A DNA stretch of 64,000 bases from the NCBI RefSeq assembly GCF_001649575.2, contig NC_051434.1, positions 9,931,873 to 9,995,872 on the forward strand. Reading direction: 5' to 3'. This DNA is from Kryptolebias marmoratus. Lineage: Eukaryota; Chordata; Actinopteri; Cyprinodontiformes; Rivulidae. Under the pieces are notes generated by a model. It ran no database searches. It saw only the letters and a program-made list of their open reading frames with translations, and was not told the DNA's origin. Position 1 is the first letter of the stretch, and the number at the start of each line of letters is the position of its first letter. A program made the position numbers and the translations under genes. This document shows, one piece after another, positions 27,801-39,231 of the stretch.

Positions 27801-30800
27801 TCTCCAGTTCGTTTTATTTTCTACCAAAGGTTTATAGTGTTAAGCCAGTATTTCACTGGGTTGCAACTGTTGCTGAAGTCCGTAAAAAGTCTTGAAACAT
27901 TCGCAAGGGTTTCTGACTTCCTTGCATGAGTTGCAGAGGCTCATAGTCCTACCGCTTAAGATTTAAACGGACTCAAAAGGTCTGCGACAAACTCTCCCTC
28001 AAAACAGGCAGAGAATTGCTGCAGGTGTCTCAAACCTATAGCTTTGGTTAATTCTAAAGAGCTAAAGCTGTATTTTGACACATGCACAAAACATCTGAGG
28101 CTACAGCCCTGAATGTCCATGTCTGAATTCATGCTGATGATAAATAATATTTATTAAAAACTAGTACAAATCTGCCTGTTTTCATTTCAAAAATGTACTT
28201 CAATAAATTAAATCACAAACGTGAGGGCAGCTGCCAAGGTGGGGACAAAACAAGCCAAGGTGGGAACCATGTGAATGGAAGAGGCAACAAAATAATGTGC
28301 GTGGCCTAGAATACAGTTGTGCAAACAAAGAGTGGCCGTGCAAAACACAACTGCACTGTTTGTTGGTTGCCTGGCTGCAAACACTCAGATTTCAGTGAGA
28401 CTGCTGCTGGAAATCTTCTCATTTTCTCACAGCTTTGAGTCAACAACTCGTCTCCGACAGTCGCAGCACAGTGAGGTACTAGCTTTAGCGACAAGTCAGC
28501 AAATTCCTGGGGGGAAAAAAATGAGTCAAAATATCCACAAAAGAGGTGTTTGGTTATCCTGTTTGCAGAGACTTTGGGTTGTAAAATGCAGTCTAAATTT
28601 TGAGCTATGAACATGTAGTAGTTCTAGGACTGTGCAGTGTTAGAAAAACACGTGATTACTAAATTATTGTAGAATCAGTTGTGATACACCCACAGCTCCT
28701 GTCACTACAAACTTCACAACACTGCCCATGCACCGACTGTGAGCGTTTAGAAGAGTGGGGGTCCACCTGATTGCCAAATTTATGCTTTTTGCATGCAGTT
28801 TGTGTTTGCAGCTTTTGCAAATCCTTTGTGGTAACGATATAGCAATATTGATAAGTTTTCAATATACTGTACAGCCCTTATTAGCTTAAAGTTAAAATTA
28901 AAATTAACCTAAAGCGTCAGCTTACCTGCCAACTAGCTGGCATCTCCTCAGATGCCCACTGCAAAAAGCAAAAAAGACCCAAAGATAAATTATCTATTCA
29001 AAATAAAGCCACAACTTCACTTGACCTCGTTGCTTTGAGTTCTTGAACAGATATGTAATAACTTTAATCTTGACTGTAATGTTTTTAGTAATCTATAGAG
29101 GCCATTTATAAAAATATTTTTTCATAAATTGCCCAAAAACAACAAACGAAACCATTTTTTGGATTATTTACAAAAATGAAAGTGTTATCAGTAAAGCTGT
29201 CCTTCATCTATCCTTGCTTTCACAAGGCCACCTGTTGAAGTGCAGCATAAATCCGTAGGCTCGTGAATCTAACAGTTTGGTGCGGCTGACCCTAAATAAC
29301 ATGAAAAAATGAGCATGTGAGTGCGGGCAGTTTTAAGCAAACACACAAAGAAACCTTAAAAAAGTACAGGCCTCAGCTTTATATAAAAGAAAAGAAAAAA
29401 ACATGATAACATTTGTTCTTTAACACAAACTAGAAAAAAGTTCTCATTGATCTCCTTTAAAGGCAGCACACTGCGTGAGTGTGTCCTTTCCCTCGTGTGC
29501 AAGCATGTGTACTCTGTGCACTCGTGAACAGAGGAGGATGAAAGGAAAAGCTGAAAAGGTCTGAGCGCGCTGCGTGGTTCAGCCAGACAGCTCAATCTCT
29601 TGATCTGCCCCCATCCCCACCCACCGCTCCGCACATTTTCACAACCATTTTTTCTCACACGCTCTTTTTTTTTTTCTAATATCCCACAAGTAGCTCTCTC
29701 TACAAGCTCATTCTCTTTGTCTTCTTGTTATTCTTTTTTAACTCGCCTCCCTCTGTCCTCTACTTTCTTACGTTGTTCTTGCACCACTCTGGTTCTAATC
29801 AACGCTGCTTTCTTTCTTTTTTTTTTTTTGTTGTTTTTTTTTTTAAAGTTGCCTCAAGCATTAAAGGAGACAACCAGGGATTATCTGTGCGACAGCAGTA
29901 CGGTGAGGATGCCGAAGCACCATTTTCAATGATCAAACGTGGCGTTTTTGTGTGTAAAAGTGCCACACGGCTGAAAAGAACGGCGTACACTAAAGCCACA
30001 GGAGAACAATATCTGCTGAAAATGGTGGCTTGCTGACACACAAATTGTCTAACCCTTAATTTCCATAAAATTAGTTTGTGTTGTTTTTCATTTCGGTTTC
30101 GGGGTTTGTGAATTATACCCTTTCTGCCTCGGTTATAGTAGCTTGAAGACAATGTAGACCATGAAGAGGATGAAAAAATGTCTCCAACTTTGGGGTTATT
30201 TTGTTACATTTTTAAGGGGACTGTGAGCAAATCATCGGCGTAGAGGCTGCTTTTCCAACTATTTTCTCTACAGTCACACACACACACCTGCTTCGTGCTT
30301 TGGTCAACCTGTGTCCTCCTCCCCCTCCGCCCATCATTCCCTCTGCTTGTACCTGCACGTGCACTCCGTCATCCAGCCGTGAAAACCTCCACCCGATCAT
30401 TACCTGGAAATCTCACTAAACACACACAAAGACACACCGTTTCCTTCTCCATTTGGCGAAACGTGTGCACTCATGTGCGTTTGTTTGTGCAGGTCCATGT
30501 GCACACGCGGTTCTGACAAATGAGCCAAGTTCGGTTAAATGGCTTGTGATTAGGACACATTGGCTTCTAATTGCCTCTCATTACCATTTGAAAGTGAGTG
30601 GCGGCTGGAATCAAAGGCTGCGGTGGCAGTGCAGAAGTGCATATGTGAGTGTGTGTGTGTATGGGTGGAACAGCACGCCTAAATCACAGTGGCACAAACG
30701 TACAATGCAGAATCACAGTTAGGATTTTTTTTCCGTCATGCCTGCCCGCAGCTTGAGGAGATCTGAAAAATACTGATACCTGCTGCTCTCATGAATGCAA

Positions 30801-33404
30801 TCAGAACCTTTGCAGATCCAACATGAAGCTCACTGAAACTCCCAACTGTTGGCCAACTAAAACTAATTCCCTCTGAAGCCTTTTTCCTTTGTAGGGAAAA
30901 ACGTTTTGAACACATCTTTACATTCAGCATCTGTCTAATCCTACTCTCTCTCTCCCCCGCTAAACTCTACAAAGCCTGCCTCAATTAAAGTTTCCAAACT
31001 TTTATTTTATTTTTTTCTGTATTAACATCTCTACTCTGATCATGGACTCACAGCCCTTAAAGATTTCCAGCCATGAACTGTCAAACCACATCCTGCAGAT
31101 CAGATGCTCGCTGCATCCCGACCATGAAATAAGTTTATAAAAGCTCTCAGGGCTGAAACAGCCCCAAGGTTTCTGGGTGCAGCCTACCTGCACGCTTCTC
31201 ACCCTCCAACTTAAATCTGCCTAAAACCATTCAAAACATGCTGACATGATCATTTACGTGCGCATTTGGTTAAACTCTCTGGCTGGGTAGTTGTAGCATG
31301 TTTCAACGGCATTCCAAGGGATTTAAAACGTGCTTACATATATTTTATCGTCTCCATCTATAGATATAATAAAAGCTTTTTAGAGGACTGCACATAAGTC
31401 TGTCTGCCCTGGCTGAATACTGACAACCTCTCCTTCTTCAAAAGGAAAAATCTAGACAGAAGCTTATCTTTGTGCGACTATATTGGACCATTTTCGCCTC
31501 TTTGCTGGCTCGAAAACATTTGAATAAACCAGACGAGTTTTACGCTGCATGTTTTATCATCGTCTGAATGTAATGTGATTTGATTTGTTTGTAGTTCTGT
31601 AATGATCTGGTATGTTATATAAAGCCCCTTTGCTGAAAAGAATTGCATTGTGTTAACTAATGTAGTTAGAGTCAGGTTTTGAATATTGTACTGCTAATGA
31701 AAAACACCACAATCAAGACTGACATGAAGCCGGGGGAAAACAACAAATTAGCGCAGATGAAATTACCACCAACCCACCGCGGCGTCACAGAAATTTAAAA
31801 CAATGCAGAACTGTGATATTTACTGTATGAGCTAACATAATAAAAATGTGTTTACAGAATCGAGCTGAAGCAAACAAATGATTCAAATAATCCTCCTTGC
31901 TGCCTTACAAGGGTCTGCTTACAATAAAGTGCTAAAATGACAGCTGTTTTCTCAGAGAAATTGTGTCTAGAGGTAGATTGATTGATCAGCTGGATGATTA
32001 ATTAGACTGTTGGGTTTTTTTTCTGGTTTTTAAAAAAATCTGCCATGCCTGGGCAATCTAAGCCAATTAAAAATGAGGCATATTCGTAAAAATCTGCACA
32101 AATTTCTTGAACCGCTTTTTCTTCTCCCTTTTAGAAAAAACCTAGCAAACTGTAACGTGTGACTGTTATATTTATGGGACAAAAACAAACCAACAAAAAC
32201 ATATAAAAGGAAAAAAAATAGACAAGACTTCTAATTTTGACCTGTTGTCACAACAGGAGAAGGAGGGAAGCCCTATAGTAAAAAAAAAAAAAAAAAATGG
32301 ACAGTAGTCACGTAGTCATTTTTAAATGAGCCAAACAGACACTTGGAAGTGATTAATATTTCCTAATACACCATGTTGTAAGGGAGTGAATCACAGAGCA
32401 TCAGGAACAGACGCCACTGAAATTTTTATCAGAAGTCATCTGTGACTAACAGCTGTGACCGAGGCCGATTTAACAGAACAAAACAGAAACTTCATCTTTA
32501 CGGGAACTGGACCGGACTGTAACACGTTTGAGTCCAAAACAAAGTCTTTATGACTCGATCGGGTTGACTTTGGTCACTGTGAGAGCACACCGTCTGACCT
32601 GTCCCGTCGCCGTGATCTGTACGGGTTTCTCTTTACTCTGAATCATTGTTGTCCGTCCAGTAAAGTTAACTTCGAGCTTATTTCTACAGCCCATTTCGAT
32701 ACGACCTTGGCTGTATGTGAAATAAAACGTAAAATCTTGAATAACTAAACAAGCAGATTTTAGGCCAGGAGCACAGACCCATCCGCTTCATGTCAAAGCT
32801 CACGCAATCAAATAGCTTACATATAATTGGATGTTTTTTGTGCATCTAATTAAGTCAATATTAATTATTTTAAAAACAGATGGTTCTACGATGCCAATTA
32901 AACAGCCTTATTAAATAATTTAAAGTTTGAATAAAGAGTTATGCATTGTCAGTGAGCCGTGGCTATACATTACAGATTTATTATTTATGATTTGGCTTTT
33001 CAGGTTCTGACCCTCAAAACAACAGCAGCGGAGGCTTACGACCCCACCTGTCGCTGGTTAAAGGGTGCAAACACTGACAATAAGGCAAGAAGCAAGAATC
33101 AAATGACAGCAAAAAAACAGGCTGAACAACTATTTGTTTTTAGATTTTACAAAAGCTACGACAAAACTTCATTATAACCAAGCATCTTTAAACTTTATTG
33201 AAGGCATCTCGAGACCCCTTACTTGTTGTTTTATGACCTACAGCGGGGTCTTGAGCCCAACTTTGGGAACCACCACTATATAAAACAGGACAAAGCGTAT
33301 GTGTCTTCTATTTTTCATGTGTTTTGGATGGTTAATTTTGTGGCACATCCGTTTATAACCACACCCTCCTGGAAGCTAATTTCCTGCTTATGCTATTATT
33401 TAAG
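18871..33404. other. Long noncoding stretch, no gene seen
   Basis: Only short unsupported frames are present. Local features are poly-T at 20280-20297, polypyrimidine tracts at 29665-29850, poly-A at 32280-32297, and several unique balanced segments (for example 22020-22110 and 30535-30640) that could be conserved noncoding DNA. It would fit a large intron or an intergenic region. Confidence 0.6.
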
Positions 33405-33553
33405 AAACACACACACATTCATATTTCTATCCTAATTAGGACATTATATTGACTTGCATTTGTTTCTGCAGCCTAATTCAGACCCTTACCCTAAACCTAA
33501 CCATTACCACTACATGCCTAACCCTAACTTCACTTAATTCAAACCTAACCCGC
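33405..33553 (+). repeat. Telomere-like TAACCC interspersed repeat, left half (interrupted)
   Basis: It begins with a short CA run, then degenerate CCTAACCC/CCTAAACC units. It shares the same order of motifs as the intact copy at 46838-47170: the GACTTGCATT-like segment, ACCCTTACCCTAA, ACCATTACCA, then ACTACATGC. The matching right half resumes at 35056, after a retroelement insertion. Confidence 0.75.
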
Positions 33554-35055
33554 CATCCATGTTCCTTTACTTGCTTTTCCATGCAGGGTCATGAGGAAGC
33601 TGGTGCCCCTCCTCAGTTTGTTGAGCGGACAGGTTGCGAGTCCATACTCCTGCTCCTGGTGGAAGGCGGACGTGTTTCTTTTCTCTCTGTCTCCTGGTGC
33701 CCCCCTCCCCCCTGTCTTTCCTTTTTCGAAGCCTCTTTTTGCATATTTTCCAAAAATTTAAGGAAAATGGATCTGATCAGCTGGTTTCTCAACGCAATTG
33801 ATACAATTTCCTCGACTGGGTGAAGGAGAGTCCAGTCTCGGGATATGTCTCGCTGGATATACAGTGGATTCCTGGCAGGAGTGGAAGACTGTGCACCTAC
33901 CGACGTGGNNNNNNNNNNNNNNNNNNNNNNNNNNNNNNNNNNNNNNNNNNNNNNNNNNNNNNNNNNNNNNNNNNNNNNNNNNNNNNNNNNNNNNNNNNNN
34001 NNNNNNNNNNNNNNNNNNNNNNNNNNNNNNNNNNNNNNNNNNNNNNNNNNNNNNNNNNNNNNNNNNNNNNNNNNNNNNNNNNNNNNNNNNNNNNNNNNNN
34101 NNNNNNNNNNNNNNNNNNNNNNNNNNNNNNNNNNNNNNNNNNNNNNNNNNNNNNNNNNNNNNNNNNNNNNNNNNNNNNNNNNNNNNNNNNNNNNNNNNNN
34201 NNNNNNNNNNNNNNNNNNNNNNNNNNNNNNNNNNNNNNNNNNNNNNNNNNNNNNNNNNNNNNNNNNNNNNNNNNNNNNNNNNNNNNNNNNNNNNNNNNNN
34301 NNNNNNNNNNNNNNNNNNNNNNNNNNNNNNNNNNNNNNNNNNNNNNNNNNNNNNNNNNNNNNNNNNNNNNNNNNNNNNNNNNNNNNNNNNNNNNNNNNNN
34401 NNNNNNNNNNNNNNNNNNNNNNNNNNNNNNNNNNNNNNNNNNNNNNNNNNNNNNNNNNNNNNNNNNNNNNNNNNNNNNNNNNNNNNNNNNNNNNNNNNNN
34501 NNNNNNNNNNNNNNNNNNNNNNNNNNNNNNNNNNNNNNNNNNNNNNNNNNNNNNNNNNNNNNNNNNNNNNNNNNNNNNNNNNNNNNNNNNNNNNNNNNNN
34601 NNNNNNNNNNNNNNNNNNNNNNNNNNNNNNNNNNNNNNNNNNNNNNNNNNNNNNNNNNNNNNNNNNNNNNNNNNNNNNNNNNNNNNNNNNNNNNNNNNNN
34701 NNNNNNNNNNNNNNNNNNNNNNNNNNNNNNNNNNNNNNNNNNNNNNNNNNNNNNNNNNNNNNNNNNNNNNNNNNNNNNNNNNNNNNNNNNNNNNNNNNNN
34801 NNNNNNNNNNNNNNNNNNNNNNNNNNNNNNNNNNNNNNNNNNNNNNNNNNNNNNNNNNNNNNNGTTTAGTAATATCATGTTTTAGTAGTTTAGTTATCCT
34901 GTACCTTGTTAGCATTGTCATGTTTTAGCTTAGTTATCTTGTCATGTTCTGTAACTCTGTCTGTAATTTTGTTCTTGTGTTGTAAAGCACTTTGAGTTGC
35001 CTCGTGCTGAAAAGTGCTATATAAATAAATGTACCTACCTACCTACCTACCTACC
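33554..35055 (+). mobile_element. Non-LTR retroelement-like insertion with L2-type 3' tail, nested in another repeat
   Basis: The 3' end (34980-35030) reads TGTAAAGCACTTTGAG then GTGCTATATAAATAAA and finishes in a TACC tandem tail (35031-35055), as in fish LINE and LINE-tailed SINE families. The 5' part (33760-33908) contains a short frame MDLISWFLNAIDTISSTG that stops. A shifted frame continues with SWQEWKTVHLPTW, suggesting a decayed coding segment. The middle is an assembly gap. The flanks are the two halves of a telomere-like repeat, which brackets the insertion. The exact 5' end is uncertain; 33554-33600 resembles another common repeat (CATCCATG..GGGTCATGAGGAAGC). Confidence 0.6.
33909..34863. 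other. Assembly gap (955 N) inside a retroelement-like insertion
   Basis: Unsequenced. The gap lies between a 5' part and a LINE-type 3' tail that appear to belong to one insertion. All long frames crossing it are artefacts of N. Confidence 0.98.
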
Positions 35056-35157
35056 ATCTCAGGCCCTATACCTAACCCCCGACCCGGAAACGCAGCTCCA
35101 CCGCGTTAGGATCGGGCTTTGGTTTCCCATAAGGAGTACCCATCCTGACAAGGCAGG
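35056..35157 (+). repeat. Telomere-like interspersed repeat, right half (interrupted)
   Basis: CCTATACCTAACCCCCGACC leads into GGGCTTTGGTTTCCCATAAG, then AGTACCC..CTGACAAGGCAG. This parallels CAGGCTTTGGTCCCCTCAAG and TTCTCACAAGGTAG in the intact copy at 47079-47121. Confidence 0.7.
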
Positions 35158-36046
35158 TGATTAAAGCAGAAAAGTTTGCACAAGCCAAAAAAAATAAGAC
35201 AAATCTGAACCAAAAAGCATCTAAAATAATTGTGAATTAACCACTTTAATTCTGCAAAGTCTCGACAACAATCTAAAGCCTCTGATATATCTGGCTGACA
35301 CAAGGTGTGTTAAATTCAGCTAGAAACCTCCTTAAATCTGCTGTTTGGTGTCGTCCTGTGACACAGCAAAGCACATCTCCACACAACAGCTTTAAATGGA
35401 CCGTGTTTACACTCCAGGTGTATTGGATGATTATTATAAGGTGACACCTATAATAGCTTTTTTTCTCTCTCTCTCCATTAAACATTTGTGCAGTAAAAAG
35501 CCCTCTGCAGGATGAACTTACATGAGCAGTACAGGAGAAACTGGAGCATTTTTTTTTAAGTGCAAACATGCATCTCAGAGGAGGAGGTGTCTCCTCTTCA
35601 GCAGTTACTTTTGTTCTTCCCGTTCTGTTATTAAAATGGATTATGGGTGTGAAAGCCTATAGGCTACCGCTTGGGACGCATAGCCTGTCCTGCTCCGAGG
35701 TGTAAACAGAGTAAAAATAGCCTCAGTTATCACAGGCTTCCCTACAGTCCCGTTATATAATGGTCCAAGCTAGGATGAATGACATCACGGGTAGTCCTGC
35801 AATCATAAACCGTATGTCCTCTACAACCAGCTGGGAATGTAAAAAAAAACAAAACAGTGGAGTAATATATACAATAAGCAACTATAACTGTAGTAAGAAA
35901 GGTGGGACAGAATACAGCCATTTTATGAGTGTTCCTACAAAAAAGTGTACGCAATAACTTTAGTTTTCCGGCTATTTTTCGTGCAAAGAGGGGGGGGGAC
36001 ACTTCCGTGATGGTGAAGCGTAGATAATAAAAGCAGCTTGTCAACA
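35158..36046. other. Noncoding sequence left of the CpG block
   Basis: A minus frame of 125 codons (36119-35742) starts in the CpG block but turns into AT-rich sequence with a Phe/Tyr/Leu-biased product. It has no family resemblance and is not called. Confidence 0.6.
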
Positions 36047-36320
36047 AGAGAGAGAGAGAGAAATAAAAGAGTTTATATTCGGGTTTGAAGCAGCGAAACG
36101 CGGCCGGGTTTGATTCCATTTGACTGCGGACAGAGAGCGTGTTGGAGTGGCGCAGTTAGTGGAAGTGCAGCGGCGGACCCCCGCCTCCTCCCCACCCCCA
36201 CGCCTGCCCCGACGCCAGCTCGGCCGGCGGGGCGCGCTCCTCGCTCGGTCACATTCCGGCCGGAGCTCCGCTCTCCTCTCCGGTTCGACCCGGCTCGGCG
36301 TCCGCGTCGCGACGTGACAC

Positions 36321-36322
<2 letters not shown>

Positions 36323-36351
<29 letters not shown>
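36323..36351 (+). repeat. (CA)14 microsatellite in the CpG block
   Basis: A perfect dinucleotide run, flanked by CpG-rich sequence on both sides. Confidence 0.98.
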
Positions 36352-36620
36352 CGTCGGCGTGTGAGCTCCATGCACTTTTTAAATTTTATTTTTATTTTTA
36401 AATCTTTTGCCCACTTGAACCAAAATGGGTCAGAGTGCGAAGTAAACATTTCCCCAAGGCTTTGAAGTAAACCAGAGCTCCAGCGCCACCCAGTTCAGTT
36501 CTCCCAGCCATGTTTTTTTTTCTTTTCTTTTCTTTTTACGTGCCAAGCTCCGAATAAAATAAGAAAAAGCGAGGTGGAAGCAGTGACAGGTCGGTTCGGG
36601 AGTAGTTTAGTGCGACTTAC

Positions 36621-36780
36621 GGTGTGGGGCGAAACGGGCTGCGGAGTTTGTGTGCCTCCTTGTTGCCAGGGCTCCCCGGCTCTGCTCCGGTGCTGCGCCG
36701 CTGACGGTGGAAAGCGTCTCCCCGTCCTAATGATGTCTGCAGCGCGCAGCTAATACCTTCTCTGCCCCACCTTCACCGAA
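36621..36780 (-). other. Candidate noncoding first exon of a leftward gene
   Basis: On minus, the CpG-rich sequence ends CCCACACC|GTAAGTCG, a near-consensus splice donor (GT at 36620-36619). The stretch has no long frame, so it would be 5' UTR. The 5' edge at about 36780 is arbitrary. If real, the next exon should lie to the left, within or beyond this window; none is recognised. Confidence 0.35.
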
Positions 36781-36783
36781 ACA

Positions 36784-36787
<4 letters not shown>

Positions 36788-36815
<28 letters not shown>
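36788..36815 (+). repeat. (AG)14 microsatellite
   Basis: A perfect dinucleotide run at the right edge of the CpG block. Confidence 0.98.
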
Positions 36816-36818
<3 letters not shown>

Positions 36819-37071
36819 AGGGAGAGGTTGAGAACACGGAGCGCTTTGAGAGCTACTCATGCAAAAATATGACAAAGAGAAGTTCACTGACAGCGCCAGG
36901 GCGTGGGAATCTGGATACACTCAAGACTCGGCCAGCGTTTCCTACACGGAGTGATGCGTTCAGCGTCACGTTGAAGGGGACACCCTTGATCTTGGCGGCT
37001 CGAGGGGCCTTTACTAATTTATTTATTTTTTTGTTTTGTTTTGTTTTGTTTTGAAGGTTATAAGGTCCCAC

Positions 37072-37118
37072 AAGCTCGAGATGTCAGAGAGGAAATGTGC
37101 TCAGCTGAAGGCAGAGGG
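37072..37118 (+). other. Exon-like fragment, weak
   Basis: A T-rich tract with TTTTGAAG is followed by GTTATAAGGTCCCACAAGCT and an ATG frame (MSERKCAQLKAEG) running into GG|GTGAGT. Both splice-like signals are present. The piece is short, unrecognised and lies just outside the CpG block, so chance is likely. Confidence 0.15.
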
Positions 37119-37344
37119 GTGAGTGACAGTCAGCTGAGGTGGGAATCTCAGCTGTTTTCACACACAGAGAGAGCCACAAACGCAGCCAGGGGTTCAGGAA
37201 AACACTAAAAAATAATAATAAATATAAATAAATAAAGGCCCAGATTCTCTTCATGAATGCATGTCACCCACCACCTTTCATGCCAGAGTTATAACGAGGT
37301 CAAAATTGTTATCAGGCAACGCTGCAAAACCTCTCACGAGCTGT

Positions 37345-37765
37345 TAGTCCTCAAAGTATTTGTTTAGTGTGACTCTCAGCTACCACACCAGGTTTTAGCC
37401 CAGTGTCTGTATAACTGGCCCACATGCAGCCATGGGTTTTTTGTTTTTTTTTTTGTCTTTGCTCATGTCAATTAGCTGCCTTGAATTGGGGCATTCAGCA
37501 GTAGATGTGCAACCAGAAATCGGAGAGTTTCATTCAGATCAGCCCCCTGGGTCACGAGATATTTTGCTAACAGGACGACAGTTTTAGGCAAAGACGTGTA
37601 GGGCTCTGAGCACCTGTTGTCAATTTGTCTCAGTTATTACCACATCCAGTTACAGCGACATCACTGTGAATTTGACCGAGTTGTAGCAATTTTTTTTCGT
37701 GTTTTTTTCAGGGTCAGAAGGCTGTGGCGGCCATCTTAAATTGCTTGTAGATGTACAGCCAATGA
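37345..37765 (-). repeat. Degenerate interspersed family (ATGAGCCACTGG..AAGATGGC..GTGGTAG), minus copy
   Basis: Reverse-complement pieces of the family are present: CTCTCAGCTACCACACCAGG, GTCACGAGATATTTTGCTAA, GGCTGTGGCGGCCATCTTAA and TTTCTGAGAGTTTCATTAAA. The order is partly scrambled, suggesting two overlapping old insertions. Confidence 0.6.
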
Positions 37766-38241
37766 TTACTTTCTGAGAGTTTCATTAAACAAACAAACAC
37801 GGGGGGTGGTTAAGTATATCCCCTGATATAATGCATGAAAATACTGTTTTATTCTCCTTTTAGCATGACTGCTTCCAGATTTTCCAAGCGCCTCGGCCTC
37901 TTCCCTAGAGAGCAGCGTGCAACCTGACCTGCTCGCGAGCCGCAGGGTGCACGAGGCCGCAGAGTGACGGGTGATCAGGGATGTAGCCCGCACCCTGCCA
38001 GTCACTCAATAAGTGGCCCATTGTCTGCCGCTCCATTGTGCCCTTGTCACATGTGGGACAAACAAAGAGACAGAGAGGTAGGCTGCCCTGTGTGCCAGAG
38101 GTCTAGCGTTACACAGATGGCCTGGATGCATAGAAATGAAGAGACGCAGCTTCTCTGGGCTGAATGGATGCCGATATTTGAACAAAAACCTGACATTTCG
38201 CCTCCAGATGTTACACACACAATGTACACATTGTTAAACGT

Positions 38242-39231
38242 TTAAAGCAACAGATCAGATCATTTGAAGTGGGGTTCTGGGGAGAGGTTACGAACAATTA
38301 ATATCCTACCTGTTGTAGTTAGCTCTTTGAACGGCCTCAGCTTGGACAAACACAGTTTAATTAATGTCCGAGTGAAGCTAAGACCAAAGTGGATTGCTGT
38401 TGTTTTAAAACAACTTCAGTCTTGATCATTTGTTTTTTAAAACCATTACATTGCTTTCAAGTTGGCATCACACGATTATTAATTATTTGCTAGCAACTGT
38501 AGCGGCAGCCTGGTCCTTATCTTGGAGGAGTATTTTAAGACTTTTGCTGGATTAATCTTTGAGCCTGGAGATGTTTTAAGATGCCTGCAACCATCTTTGG
38601 TCTTGGCCCCACTTGGACTAGCCGTTAGCTCATCAGCCCAGTCAGAAATTGGCCTTAAACAGTTTTTTAAAAAATTAATTTCATTGTTGTTGTCGTTTTA
38701 AAAATATTTCTGTAAACACTGCACCGTTTCTAGAAATGCCTTCGCCCTGAATGCAAACACCAAAAGCGACACAAAGTGCTGTAGTAGCTACGCCTGGCCT
38801 GTACGTGGCGCTGTAGCGCTGCCGTAACACACGCCGAAAACAGGAAACGAGAAGCGGAGCGTGAGAAGAAAGCTCACTTCCTGTGCGGGAAATGTAAACC
38901 CAACAAGGAGAAGAGGGCGCCCACGTTCGATTGGAGGCGGGGCTATGACATAATCTTTTTCAAAAAAGAGGCTTTTTCACCATCTATACAAAAACAAAAA
39001 GAATGGAGTTTTAAAATTTTCTGGAACTTTTTTTTAAAGTAGTTACCACTTTGGGACTGTATGTGAACACACACAAAAAGAAACTTAGTGTATTCACCAA
39101 ATAATGGCTCTAAAGGTTTTGTTCCTTCAAAATAAGGCCGTTCAAAGAGCTATCCACAACAGGTAAGATAGTAATTGTTCATATGCTTTCCACACAACCC
39201 AAGTTCAAAAAAATCTGAACTATCCCTTTAA
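38242..39231 (+). mobile_element. TTAA-type MITE/derivative, copy B (990 bp)
   Basis: It is flanked by TTAA at 38242-38245 and 39228-39231. The left arm GAAGTGGGGTTCTGGGGAGA .. CCTACCTGTTGTAG .. GAACGGCCTCAG is matched in reverse by GGCCGTTCAAAGAGCTATCC .. CAACAGGTAAG .. GAACTATCCCTTTAA. It is longer than the other copies, and its interior around 38720-38960 is unrelated GC-richer sequence, which may be a secondary insertion. Confidence 0.75.

Larger units (their letters stand above)
36080..36780. promoter_or_regulatory. CpG-rich block, probable promoter
   Basis: CpG dinucleotides are dense at 36100-36315 and again at 36590-36760, in sharp contrast with the AT-rich flanks. The block carries a CA repeat (36323-36351) and GA repeats (36047-36061, 36788-36815). 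A strong minus-strand donor at 36620-36619 supports transcription to the left. No protein-coding exon can be recognised. Confidence 0.6.

Noticed and set aside
33613..34928. Open frames of about 350-420 codons spanning the gap at 33909-34863
   Set aside because: Almost all residues come from N; only 20-90 real residues exist at the ends.
36041..36375. Minus and plus frames of 66-102 codons in the CpG block
   Set aside because: They consist of Arg/Gly/Ala or Cys/Val runs from CpG-rich and CA-repeat sequence, open in several frames at once.
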